Assembly (NCBI GenBank): GCA_907163375.1
Contig: CAJQUW010005337.1
Coordinates: 27,366-91,365 of the forward strand
Origin: Prostheceraeus crozeri
Lineage: Eukaryota; Platyhelminthes; Polycladida; Euryleptidae
Direction: 5' to 3'
Length of the DNA: 64,000 nucleotides
The position numbers and the translations under genes are program-made. This document shows, in pieces, positions 46,502-55,839 of the stretch (the first letter of the stretch is position 1; each line of letters opens with the position of its first letter). The notes under the pieces are model-generated. The model searched no databases. It saw only the letters and a list, made by a program, of their open reading frames with translations, and was not told the DNA's origin.

Positions 46502-46988
46502 ATCTTGGCACGTTAATCGAACGATTGGAAACGTGCATAAATTCTCCACCACCTCAACCTGCGCCACAGCCAACCACATCAAGTGACCAATCGGTGCAAT
46601 TGGTATTCAATGGTATAGATTTTTCAATGGCGTGCAGAAAATCGTGCGCCAACTTGAGACCGAAGAAAGTTGTAAGGAAATGCCTCAATGAGCTCTTCAG
46701 CCAAGAAGAGCTGGCCGAACAAACCCCATTAGGGGGTGGACAGCGGCTGAAGCTATGTCCAAAAAATGCAGGCAATTCAAGGTAAAATGTTTTTACATGT
46801 TTGAGCCACTATAATCAACATTATCCTCGTTTGGCAGAATTCACAAAAGACGCCAGTGGCCGTTCAATCATCTGGGCAGAAGTGGCGGGTGTAATCCGCC
46901 AAGTCAATCAAGAAATGAGACGAAAGATTCAGGAATCGGGGAAAATAACCCCTCGACTCCTGAGAGACGACGATGAGAATACTGTCTG
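46502..46988 (+). CDS. BEN-domain gene: BEN exon and terminal exon
   Basis: The acceptor (ctcctttatag) precedes 46502. The first exon encodes a Pro-rich linker (SPPPQPAPQPTTSS) and the BEN core (KKVVRKCLNELFSQEELAEQ, matching the K-x-x-x-x-L-L-x-x-L-F-S-x-E-E-L block). It ends at a donor (gtaaaatg) after 46781. The last exon probably starts at 46838 after ttggcag, a 56-base intron, and gives EFTKDASGRSIIWAEVAGVI with a stop at 46986-46988. A run of six A near 46760 must gain one A for KKMQAIQ and the final exon to be in frame. BEN domains bind DNA and act mostly in transcriptional repression. AATAAA follows at 47048. Confidence 0.55.
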
Positions 46989-47047
46989 ACGGAGAACATT
47001 AGCGTAGTGTTGTGTTGTTGACTTGATGGAATGTTGACATTTGGGGC

Positions 47048-47053
47048 AATAAA
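47048..47053 (+). terminator. Polyadenylation signal AATAAA
   Basis: AATAAA lies 60 bases after the BEN gene stop codon, followed by a T-rich stretch. Confidence 0.5.
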
Positions 47054-47059
47054 ATGTAT

Positions 47060-47490
47060 GCATAACTGACGATCTTTCCTTTCATGAATGGGCTTATTGA
47101 GATTCAGTTTTAGTAGATATTATATTTGGCCGACCGTCTACGAGAGACAGCACAAAAAAAATAAGATAAGAAATTAAAACATGAGGAGAGGACAAAGACA
47201 AAAAGAAAAGACATCGATTCATAACCGTCACAAAGGCTGCTGCTGTCGTTCACCAGCCACCCTCAAGGCAGCCCGCCAAGAGGAACGGTCCTCCTAATAG
47301 ATAAATAGATGTACAACTAGTTACAAATCTAATGGAAAATTCATTGTAGATTTTCAGCAATTCATGATTTTACATTAACGCAAGACAGAATGTCAACTAT
47401 GTAATATGTTAATTTTATAGCTGTCATCGTAATGAAATAACTGCTCAGAAAATTTAATGAAAAACATAGTTAAAGATAAATGTGTATTAT
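47060..47490. other. No gene recognised
   Basis: It contains an A-rich run (47152-47166) and a stretch rich in CAGCC/GGCAGC (47230-47300) of unknown origin. Nothing further was identified. Confidence 0.4.
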
Positions 47491-47494
47491 GTTA

Positions 47495-47785
47495 TTGCTT
47501 CTCATACGTATGTTCATACGCATGATCATACTATGTAATGTAGAATATTTCCTACGTATGTTTTTTTATTTTCATACGTATGAACATACGTATGTTTTCT
47601 ATTACATTTCATACGTATGATCATATCTATGAAAAGGTATGATTTTTCCTTAAAGCGTCTTAATTGAAAATCATTTCATACTGTATAATCATACGTATGA
47701 AATTTCCCATTTTGCGATATTTGATATTTCATACCTATGATCATATGTATGAATGATACTTTTTACATACGTATGAACATACGGT
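47495..47785. repeat. Array of CATACGTATG palindromes
   Basis: More than ten CATACGTATG or one-off variants (CATACGCATG, CATACTATG, CATACCTATG) occur at irregular spacing, many paired as CATACGTATGAACATACGTA. It is the inner part of the right end of the 39.1-47.8 kb candidate element. The left end has a weaker array (39130-39300). Confidence 0.85.
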
Positions 47786-47950
47786 CATTTTTTCCGTACG
47801 GGGGCGCTGAAGGTTAACTGGTATACGATGTTTTTTAGGAAGCACTTTTCTTTGTCTGTAAGCGGACATCTATTGAGAGTCACTATGAAACATCACTATG
47901 AAATTTAATAACCTCCTGCCAGTTGCCATCAACTATCTATTGAGAGTGCA

Positions 47951-48172
47951 TTAAGGTATTTTCTTTTTCTTAGTCAGGAAGTTTCGTATTGAGAATGATT
48001 TGTGGGCTAATCGTACATTTATTCCTTCTATGTCAAATACTCCTCTGATTCTGTTTGAGATGTCATCCGAAATGTAGTTCATTTTAAAGTAAAAAAATTG
48101 ATTGCTGTCTTGCCTTAGTGATATTTTTCGTAGTTCTTTATGTTTTCTGGATAATTTCATAAGGATATTCAC
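47951..48172 (-). mobile_element. Penelope-like element scrap (region after the RT)
   Basis: The minus strand reads KMNYISDDISNRIRGVFDIE then NVRLAHKSFSIRNFLTKKKK. This matches the conserved linker following the RT in classical Penelope-like elements (PYIxGxSExIxRIF, VAFKxxxTIRxLL). No GIY-YIG follows. It is a different copy and probably a different lineage from the permuted element at 16.5 kb. Confidence 0.55.
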
Positions 48173-48189
48173 CCAGCGGATATCCCGGC

Positions 48190-48405
48190 AGTGTAAATGA
48201 AGACCTCAAATCAAGATTAATACAAGGAGGGCCCATGCAGAACGCGATGTCTCGCAATAGACTTACGAAGCCGAAGAACATTATTCAGTATCAGCAACCC
48301 ATTAACCACAAATTCTTTGACTGCAAAAAAGCCTTTGACAGTGTATGGGGGAAAGATCTGTGGAAAGTACTGACACGACACAATCTCGACGAGGTTGTGA
48401 TACCA
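48190..48405 (+). mobile_element. LINE reverse-transcriptase scrap
   Basis: The + strand reads NHKFFDCKKAFDSVWGKDLW then KVLTRHNLDEV, the block around the first catalytic Asp of APE-type LINEs (VDFKKAFDxVWHxxLW). Only this piece remains. It replaces the 3' end of the minus-strand Harbinger transposase. Confidence 0.55.
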
Positions 48406-48409
48406 CTCT

Positions 48410-49072
48410 GATACCTCTGATAGGCCTCTGATACCACCATTTTCAAAGACATTCCAAACATCACTGTCTCTTAAAATAAACGAATCGTGTGATGATCCAG
48501 GCCACTTGGCGGAGACATGAATGAATTTACAGTTTTCATCACAAATTGCTTGTGCATTAATGCTATGATACCCTTTACGACACAAATATTGCGATTCGCC
48601 CGTTTTGGGTCTCAGAATACGCACATGAGTTCCATCAATACATCCAATTATCGTTGGAAAACCAGCGATGTCAAAGAAAGCTTCTTGACACAATCTTTTG
48701 TCTGCATCTTTGTTTGGAAAGTGTATGAAGTCTGAGACTTTCTTCACCAAAATGGACACAATTGCAGCCACACATCGGCTGACCGTCGATTGGTTTACTT
48801 TATAAGTTTCGGCGATGGACTGTTGATAACTATTCGAAGCTAGGTACTTCAGTGTTATGAGGATAGCCGTTCGAAGGGAGACTGGTGGCCCGCGATCACT
48901 GTTAACTGGGATATAATTGATGTACGATATTGATGATTCCCTGTATTCCGTCGATCGTAAAACGATAGTTCTTGTATATGTCTTCCGCACTCAATTCTTT
49001 CAAAGGATCATAATGTCTTCGGTATGAGCGAGGACGAAGAACGGGAGCATCAACATGCATGAAAGCAGCCAT
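48410..49072 (-). pseudogene. HARBI1-like transposase, truncated
   Basis: The likely start is at 49072 (MAAFMHVDAPVLRPRSYRRH, YDPLKELSAEDIY). The frame then changes near 48940 into the long frame reading to 48217. Landmarks are PVSLRTAILITLKYLASNSY, the helix-turn-helix QQSIAETYKVNQSTVSRCV, FPTIIGCIDGTHVRI (first Asp) and KWPGSSHDSFILRDSDVW (second Asp). The last acidic residue and the C-terminus are absent; after ENGGIRG the frame runs into antisense LINE sequence. HARBI1-like DDE enzymes excise and reinsert Harbinger DNA with a partner Myb-like protein, which is not present here. Confidence 0.8.
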
Positions 49073-49297
49073 GTTATTGATCTGTCATTCATCCACGCCT
49101 GCAGGAATACGAGTAGATATAGTCGGACTAGTAGACTGCTCTCGATCAGTCTAGCAAATTTGCTTCGAAAATGATAGTCAGACTAGTAGTGTGATCTTGC
49201 TAGTGCAATGTCTGCATATGAAGTCAGTCCAGAAGTCCGACTGCAAAGCTAGACTACTGAAGTTCATGCAACTAGTGAGATCTCTGCATACGGCCCC
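48410..49297 (-). mobile_element. Harbinger (PIF) transposon, 3' end missing
   Basis: The minus-strand element starts at a GGGGCCGTATGCAGAGATC end (49297-49279), as in Harbinger terminal repeats, followed by a leader with repeated AGTC-GACTAGTAG words and then a HARBI1-like transposase. The other terminal repeat is missing because a LINE scrap of opposite strand takes over near 48405. Confidence 0.7.
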
Positions 49298-50079
49298 TGA
49301 TTTCTTTGGTCCAACTATAGTACATGGAGGAGTGTACATATATCAGTCTGATTTCTTATAAAGATCTCATATTTCATTATTTGTAAATGTATGTCTCAGT
49401 TCATGCTATTTAGTTTTGAATTATACCTTTTTGCATTTTATATTGCCAAAACTGCATTGTTACTGAGTAAGTAGGGTTGTCAGCCGATATTTCACCTGTC
49501 ATTTTTTTATGAAAGTCGTTTATATAGCTCCAGTTCCAAATTAGGCGGCTTTAATTGCATGATTAAGGCCGTCTAATTTGCAATGTAATACCATTGAGGT
49601 AGGAGCATCTCACCATCCACCTTCGCATTCCCAGTGACAATGACATTGAGATGATTCCTATGGTTCACAATTTGGACTCGTAGATATCTCAAGTTTTACA
49701 TTCTTTAATGTTCTGAGCAGGAACATCTATGATATCATATATCTAAGCGACGTTCAACTCCCATACCATGTACTGGACTGGAGGCCAGTGACTTTGGTAG
49801 ACTTCATTAATGACGATAGTGCGTGTATCTGCATAAAACCATGGAAAAAGTTGTAAATAATTCACTGCATTATTGTAAAATGCATCAGAATCCAGCTGAA
49901 TTGATTGCTGTACATACTAATTAATACGCCCGGCCCAGTCTTGCAGAGAAATTGTCGGAATAATCTGTGCTATGTACATGTGCACGTACAAGCATATCAT
50001 CGATGGTCAATTTCAAATAAATTGTGACTTTCTATATTCATTAATTTTCCGATTGTCTTATCTAAAACTTCCTCCTGTA
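49298..50079. other. No gene; holds one arm of a distant inverted repeat
   Basis: Non-coding. A segment at 49705-49890 is repeated in inverted form at 54465-54645 (shared GACGTTCAACTCCCATACCA and GTGACTTTGGTAGACTT). Nothing else was seen. Confidence 0.5.
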
Positions 50080-50081
50080 TA

Positions 50082-51666
50082 CAGTCCGTTTCATAAAAAG
50101 TGGATCATCCTAAAATTTGACTAAATAAAACATAAGTATGATACAGAAAGCATTTTTCATGTTATTTCATGTCCCTAATATATTTAAATGTCCTTATATA
50201 ATCTGATAAGCGATGACAGTTCTTAAGATGATACAGTAACGGTTCTTAAGAAGCTAATATTTTGTGGCCCTACCCTTATTGTCAATGACATTACCAATTC
50301 GTCTAGGTATTGATTCGACGATATCGTTGATTTTTGACTGATCTAACTTTCTCCACTCTCTTTTTAACAGTGACGCAAGTTGTGATGCGCCATCTGTAGG
50401 TAGCAGTGAACGACGAACGTTACGTTTTAGAATACTCCATACATTTTCTATGGGAATCAGATCAGGAGAACGAGCTGTTCAAGATAATGTCCTAAGCCCT
50501 AATTGAGACTTGCATAAGTTGACTCTACTACTCCTGTGACGTAGCATTATCATCCATAAATAACCAAGTCGATGGATCACCAAGTTGATCTGTCATTTGG
50601 CCAATGTTCATTCGTAAAACATTCACATAGCGTTCAGAATTCATGGTTCCTTGCTGTATGTGAAGTTCAGAGCGGCCATTGGTCCAAATGCCAGCCTAAA
50701 TCAGTAGAGTCGCACCACCTTGTACCCGGGGACAATGCAAATGTCTCGGAATTTCCTGATGAGATTTTATCCATAATCTCAATCGACCATCACTATCCTT
50801 CAGACGGACTGATGCCTCATCAGACCAAACAACCCGATCCCATTGATTTCGCCAGTGACAATGACTCATTGCCCATCTGAGACGTCTTTTTGTATGCTGA
50901 TCTGATAATTCGATCTGAGAGGGCCTCTTACAGCTCTTGAAATTCGACTCAATAAGTCTTCTACGAATAGTGGACTTAGAAATAGACGAGTCTAGTGCAA
51001 CCATCTCAGTTAACGAGAGACTTGGATCAACTTTAACAAATCTCAAAATTAGGAGGTCTCTACGTTTGGATGTTTTGCGTGGACGGCCAGAGCTCTCTTT
51101 ACGACAGAGTTAATCTCTCGTTATTGCGATCTCGTTATACAATGCGATCTCGTTATTGTTCATTTGTGCTTTGTATTGTTTTCAACCGGTAAGAGATAGA
51201 TTTCTAGCTGAAAGCAATCAGGAGTGCAGCCAACACCACCGCAACGAAGTCAGGAAGCTATGGAACATGAAGTCCAGTTAATCACATGTAGCAGTTACAT
51301 TATTGTTGATGAATAATGGTGCTATACTGGCTCTGATTGACCGATTTTCTTTATTTTTGTTTTGCTTGATAGCTTTTGGCTTGTAGAACAACATATTACA
51401 TAACAAAGGAAACAAATGCAATTTTATAAGAGTGAGGTATGATTTTGTGTAACATTGCTAAATGAAGATCAAATTATCTACTTCTTTTTTATCTATAACA
51501 GGAAAACAACTCAATATTCATGCTTGAAATTTCCAACAATGATATTAGTAAGCACAACTGACATATCTTCCAAATTTCAGAGAAATTCGTTCAAGTTTGG
51601 CGGAGTTAGACAAAGTTGAAGTTAAGGCGATGTTTAAGGGTGATCCATTTTTTATGAAACAATCTG
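50082..51666. mobile_element. Tc1-type DNA transposon with TA target duplication
   Basis: Left CAGTCCGTTTCATAAAAAGT (50082 on) and right ...TTTTATGAAACAATCTG (to 51666) are inverted repeats of about 29 bases with a few mismatches. Both are flanked by TA (50080-50081; 51667-51668). The 1,585-bp length and a single transposase gene are normal for Tc1 elements. Confidence 0.9.
50270..51110 (-). pseudogene. Tc1-type transposase (DD34E-like), interrupted
   Basis: The minus strand shows the linker GRPRKTSKRRDLLILRF, the second helix-turn-helix (STIRRRLIESNFKSCKRP) and DQHTKRRLRWAMSHCHW. The catalytic blocks are VVWSDEASVRLKDSDGRL (D1), TWLFMDDNATS (D2) and SPDLIPIENVWSILKRNV (E). Frame changes occur after the first Asp block and again after the second, and the N-terminal helix-turn-helix is not found in frame. 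The enzyme would excise the element and insert it at TA. Confidence 0.8.
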
Positions 51667-51869
51667 TACTTTATTCGCTGGTGCACTTTATTCGAGAATT
51701 CAAGAGCAATGAAGCAATGTAACATGTGTGATTTATTTCCGTTCTTGAATTTCTCAACTTTCATTAAAAGAAAATTGATGGCTATTTTTATCACAGTGAT
51801 GCGAGAATGTTTTCATAGTCACCGAAGAAAATTTACACGGATTTCATAATCAACTTAAATCCTTTTCAG

Positions 51870-52131
51870 CGAAACGATAGCAGCAAAAACTCCCCGAGTA
51901 GTTTTAGGTCGAAGTAATATTCCAAAAGTAAAATGCTTAAACAGACTGATCTTCGGCGTCCAGCGCCTTCGTTGGTCGATCTTACAATATCGTTCATGTA
52001 CTATTCAACGATATTGTAAGATCGACCAACGAAGGCGCTGGACGCCGAAGATCAATCTGTTTAAGCATTTTACTTTTGGAATATTACTTCGACCTAAAAC
52101 TGCTCGGGGAGTTTTTGCTGCTATCGTTTCG
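51870..52131. repeat. Near-perfect palindrome, 125-bp arms, 12-bp spacer
   Basis: The left arm 51870-51994 and right arm 52007-52131 are reverse complements with only about two mismatches. The spacer is CATGTACTATTC. The arms include GGCGTCCAGCGCCTTCGTTG and ACTCCCCGAG. There is no coding potential and no clear target duplication, although ACTTAAATCCTT occurs on both sides further out (51853 and 52174). Confidence 0.95.
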
Positions 52132-52134
52132 GTA

Positions 52135-52645
52135 AAAATCATTATGATCTCCCGTCGTCTGGTCAATTACGAACTTAAATCCTTATGAATGCTGTTCCTG
52201 AATTGCCCAATATGGTAGGACCTTAAAATCGTAGAAAGTCGCCAATCACCAACGCTTGGTTTTCTTTTTAATCAATATAATATTTGCATTTTATGAATCA
52301 CTGACAATTAATCCCATTTTATTTGTTAGTCGGAGTTTTGATTATAATTTGAAGGTCTAACGGGTGATGCTCTACAATCACGAGATGCCTATTAAGGGAT
52401 AAAATATATTGACACCGGCAACCACTCATTGCGAGAAGGCACACTTGGAAAGACAGCATTTGCTGCACTTTTCCACCAAAATCTTGATAAAGGATCTTCC
52501 AAAGAATAGATATTCAAGCGACTCTTGCTTAACCTCTAGCATTTTCATTCTAGTTATATCAGTTTTTGACGTTTCAATTTTTATTTTGTTCGTTTCTGAT
52601 TGCATCAACGGTAGATTTTCTTTAGAATTTAATCATGTCTTTTAT
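52135..52645. other. No gene recognised
   Basis: Non-coding AT-rich sequence between the palindrome and the LINE. Confidence 0.5.
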
Positions 52646-52649
52646 ATAT

Positions 52650-54140
52650 GACAATGAATAAGGCATGTACATATTGCCTCAATGATTGTTGCAGCAAATA
52701 CAACAAAAATGGACTACAGCCATGGAGAAAAATCAGACAACAGCGATTGCCTTTCTGGATTTATCCAATGCTTTTGGTACAGTTCCACACGAGGCCTTGC
52801 GCCACAGACTACTGGCCTCATGTATTCGTGGTAACCTCGATGGATGGATTTCCAACTACCTCACAAATCGTCAACAACAGACCAGAGTAGGGAACTCTTT
52901 CTCGTCATGGAAGCCTCTATCCGCGGGTGTTCCTCAGGGCATTGTTCTTGCACCCACCCTCTTTACCCTCTTCATTAACTCTCTCATAAAGGCCGTTAAT
53001 TCCAAACCCTCCGAAAACTCTCCGCCTGTTGAGTGTATGGCATACGCGGATGATTCATTAATATATGCTTCCCATACTGATCCTATCATGGCAGTTGCGT
53101 ACGTGAACAAATCTCTTCAAGACATTCTTGCATGGTCCAAAATATGGGATATGAAGTTCAACACCACAAAAACTGTATCTATGCTAATCTCCACGTCCAA
53201 GAAAAGACCCGCTCCGCAAGGAATAACCTTCGAAAACAAACTCATTTCTTTCTCTCAAATCCACATGCATCTTGGTATTGTTCTTACAAATAACCTGAAG
53301 TATGAAAATCACGTCAAACATATATGCTCCAAAATAAACAGAGAACTCTACGCGTTTCGTATTTTGTGCTCCAACATTCCCTACTGTAAAGATCTCCTCA
53401 TTCAACTACACAAGACATACATTCGGCCACACCTGGAATATGGATCCCTCGCCTTCGCTGGAATTGGCGAAGTACTGTCCGACAGGCTTGAATCTCTACA
53501 AAACAGAGCCATCAGATATATTTTGCGCTTGCCTCTCCGTACCCATCTCGGTCGGACTCATTATGATGAGGTCGTGCTCGAGCTGCTGTCTGTTCATCGT
53601 GCTCGTATCATTGCAAGCACAGCCTATAAAATGATTAACGATACTTGTCCCAGTGCTTTTCTCTTATGTAAACCCTTACAACTTCAGCTCAATTACAACC
53701 TCAGGCAAACCTACTATGAGCTGCCTAAAAATATGCAGCCCACTAATCCGCCATCCGAGCGCTTTCGGCGGGCACCTTTATCCCTCGCAAGTGGCATTAT
53801 AAACATTCTTCCCCACTCATCCCTACAATCATGTTCCCTGTCAGCTTTTCAAACCCACCTGAAATTCCTTGCCTCACATGTTTTGTGTAATTTTCCGAAT
53901 CAGTCTTAACTCTGTGTGTATCCAGTGTCTTTGCTCAATAATGTAATGTGTGAACCGTATAGTCTTTGTATGTTGATAAGTACTTCCTATCAGTAGTATT
54001 TTCAACATTATTTAACACGTGCATTCGCGCTGTGCTGTTGTATCCAAGCAGTCTTGTAGTTGCACATCTTTCCAACGGCATATATTTGCCATGGCTAATA
54101 AAATGTTGATGATGATGAAATAAAATCATTACTGATCAGT
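52650..54140 (+). mobile_element. 5'-truncated APE-type LINE with open reverse transcriptase
   Basis: It carries the C-terminal half of a LINE from before the catalytic Asp to the end of the ORF. A 3' UTR follows, ending in TGATGATGATGAAATAAAATC (about 54100-54127), a short TGA-type tail. The endonuclease and first RT blocks are missing. The long intact frame indicates a younger insertion than the other LINEs here. Confidence 0.85.
52686..53909 (+). CDS. LINE reverse transcriptase, C-terminal part
   Basis: 407 open codons; the first in-frame ATG is at 52722. Motifs: AIAFLDLSNAFGTVPHEALR (catalytic Asp, F-x-D-L-S-x-A-F), AGVPQGIVLAPTLFTLFIN, ECMAYADDSLIYA (catalytic YADD), WSKIWDMKFNTTKTVSMLIS, HLGIVLTNNLKYENHVKHIC (thumb) and YGSLAFAGIGEVLSDRLESL, then a C-terminal helical region. 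The arrangement is that of CR1/Jockey-like LINEs and is a different family from the copies at 1-2050 and 13.7-16.2 kb. As a 5'-truncated copy it cannot be an autonomous gene. Confidence 0.85.
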   Translation: MLQQIQQKWTTAMEKNQTTAIAFLDLSNAFGTVPHEALRHRLLASCIRGNLDGWISNYLTNRQQQTRVGNSFSSWKPLSAGVPQGIVLAPTLFTLFINSLIKAVNSKPSENSPPVECMAYADDSLIYASHTDPIMAVAYVNKSLQDILAWSKIWDMKFNTTKTVSMLISTSKKRPAPQGITFENKLISFSQIHMHLGIVLTNNLKYENHVKHICSKINRELYAFRILCSNIPYCKDLLIQLHKTYIRPHLEYGSLAFAGIGEVLSDRLESLQNRAIRYILRLPLRTHLGRTHYDEVVLELLSVHRARIIASTAYKMINDTCPSAFLLCKPLQLQLNYNLRQTYYELPKNMQPTNPPSERFRRAPLSLASGIINILPHSSLQSCSLSAFQTHLKFLASHVLCNFPNQS

Positions 54141-55049
54141 CATCACTTAGTACATGTCTGCTTTGAGCAAAGGAAATAGATTATCAAACATTTTCAAGAA
54201 AGGGTCCACAATTCTCCGAAAAACAATACAGAATCGATTTTCACAAAACATGTGTAAAATGTACAGAATCCACACCAATAGCCACTGATGCTACGTGCCG
54301 TACGTGAACAATTTTAATCGCTAGCGGTTGATATTGCACCTGTTATTTACAGGTGCTTATTCTTGTGGGAGTCTTGCAATTCTTTAGTCTCTTCTTGACT
54401 AGGTCCACAATCTTCTTTCAACAGATTCCCTGCATGAATTTAAGTATTTCCTGTATTCCCTGCATGCGCATTAAAGTACTGGATAATTGTTTAGAACTTG
54501 TTTCACGGTTCTATTCAGATGTTCAAAAACAACCGTTATTAATCAAGTCTACCAAAGTCACTGGTCTCCAGTCCGGTACATGGTATGGGAGTTGAACGTC
54601 CCTTAGATATCTTCTATCAATCATAGATGTCCCTGGTTCTGAGATACATGGGCTATGTAGAAAATGAGCATAGATTTGAATCTTTTGCAGATCAAAATCT
54701 TGGATTTTTGATGTCATAGATTTTTAGTTCAGTAACAATGGATATATTACCTTTCAAATGAGCAGCCTAATTCGTCTGGCGCTACGCGCAAAACCCCAAA
54801 AATGTGTGTCACCTTTTAATTATGACCAAATAGATACACATCAAAACCTCTTACCATGTTGCAACATCTGTTCCTAAGATTGCATAAGTTAAGAAAATTA
54901 ATTAGCCTGATGATAAACAGTAATTTTTCAATATGATTATATAACGTTAGTAACGACGGAGACCTGACGAATTTATCGCAGTTGTGATTCTTCGGAGCAT
55001 AAATACGCCCGTATTTACATGTACGAGTATATTATTATCAAGTTATCAA
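54141..55049. other. No gene; contains the second arm of a distant inverted repeat
   Basis: The segment 54465-54645 is the inverted counterpart of 49705-49890. The remainder is non-coding. A short direct repeat TTCCCTGCATG occurs at about 54424 and 54455. Confidence 0.5.
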
Positions 55050-55830
55050 TTGGGCTCCGAGGAATGGTCATCCAATCTTCGACCACGATGGATTGTAAGT
55101 CCTTCAAACAGCTAATGCCACCTCTTTTTAATACTCTCCTCTTCGCCCGATCCCATCAGACATATGTTCGATAGATTTAAGATCTGGTCATCTTGATGGC
55201 CGGTTTATCCTTCGAGTGTTGCTAACATGGTGAAACGAATCAGTCAGTGATGAGCTATGCTTCATGAAAGATGGAATCCGGCAATCTGCCATCGATGCAT
55301 TAAAAAATCTAGCCTCGGTATTAACGTAAATATTCAACCATTCACAGATTTCAGGATTCGTAACTCACTAAGATCATAACGTCAGATCGCTCCTAGAACA
55401 TTAATTGAATTGACTTTTCATACTTTGTGTACCTTATCTGGAGTTCTCAACTTTCATTTGCCCATCTATTCTTATGGGCTAGCATCCGCCTGTCATTCCT
55501 CAATCTTCGAAACTTGCTCTCTTTTGCAAATATCACCTTCCTCCAAATTTCTCTCCAAACTTATTCTTTTCTTAGCATATGTCTCTCAATCTCCTTAGTA
55601 CTCGCAACAAACGGTGTCCGTTTTCTCACACCGGCCTTGCGCAGGCAGTTGTACGTAGACCGTTTATGAAGCAATCGCTCATTCCAAATCTTTCAAAACT
55701 CTGCTGCGGATGAGAGTCTGCTATTCAGAACATGCCGGCATGTACGTAAGCAGTGGGCTGTTGCGGCGTTCGATGAATTTTCTTTTCTAACGGTCGAGCA
55801 CTTTTATTCACTAGTTCTCACTTTGTGCCT
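55050..55830 (-). pseudogene. Decayed Tc1-like transposase
   Basis: Read on the minus strand in mixed frames, blocks of a Tc1-like transposase can be followed: LLHKRSTYNCLRKAGVRKRT (helix-turn-helix end), TKEIERHMLRKE, WREIWRKVIFAKESKFRRL (position of the first Asp, here not Asp), PDLKSIEHMSDGIGRR (the SPDLNPIEHLWDxLGRR block with the last Glu) and EDWMTIPRSPIDNLI. Many frame changes show an old fossil. It is not a copy of the Tc1 element at 50.1 kb. No terminal repeats were found. Confidence 0.6.
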
Positions 55831-55839
55831 TGCTCTCTA

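Larger units (their letters stand above)
39113..47803. mobile_element. Candidate large DNA element with palindrome-rich inverted ends
   Basis: The left end reads CCCGTACAGAAATAAGTCCG followed by TATG. The right end, inverted, reads CCCGTACGGAAAAAATGACC followed by GTATG. Each end is followed inward by 200-300 bases dense in CATA/TATG words, on the right as repeated CATACGTATG palindromes (47495-47785). Subterminal palindrome arrays of this type are binding sites for transposases in several superfamilies. The span holds a BEN-domain gene and nested smaller transposons. No clear target duplication or transposase was found, so a single 8.7-kb element remains a hypothesis. Confidence 0.4.
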
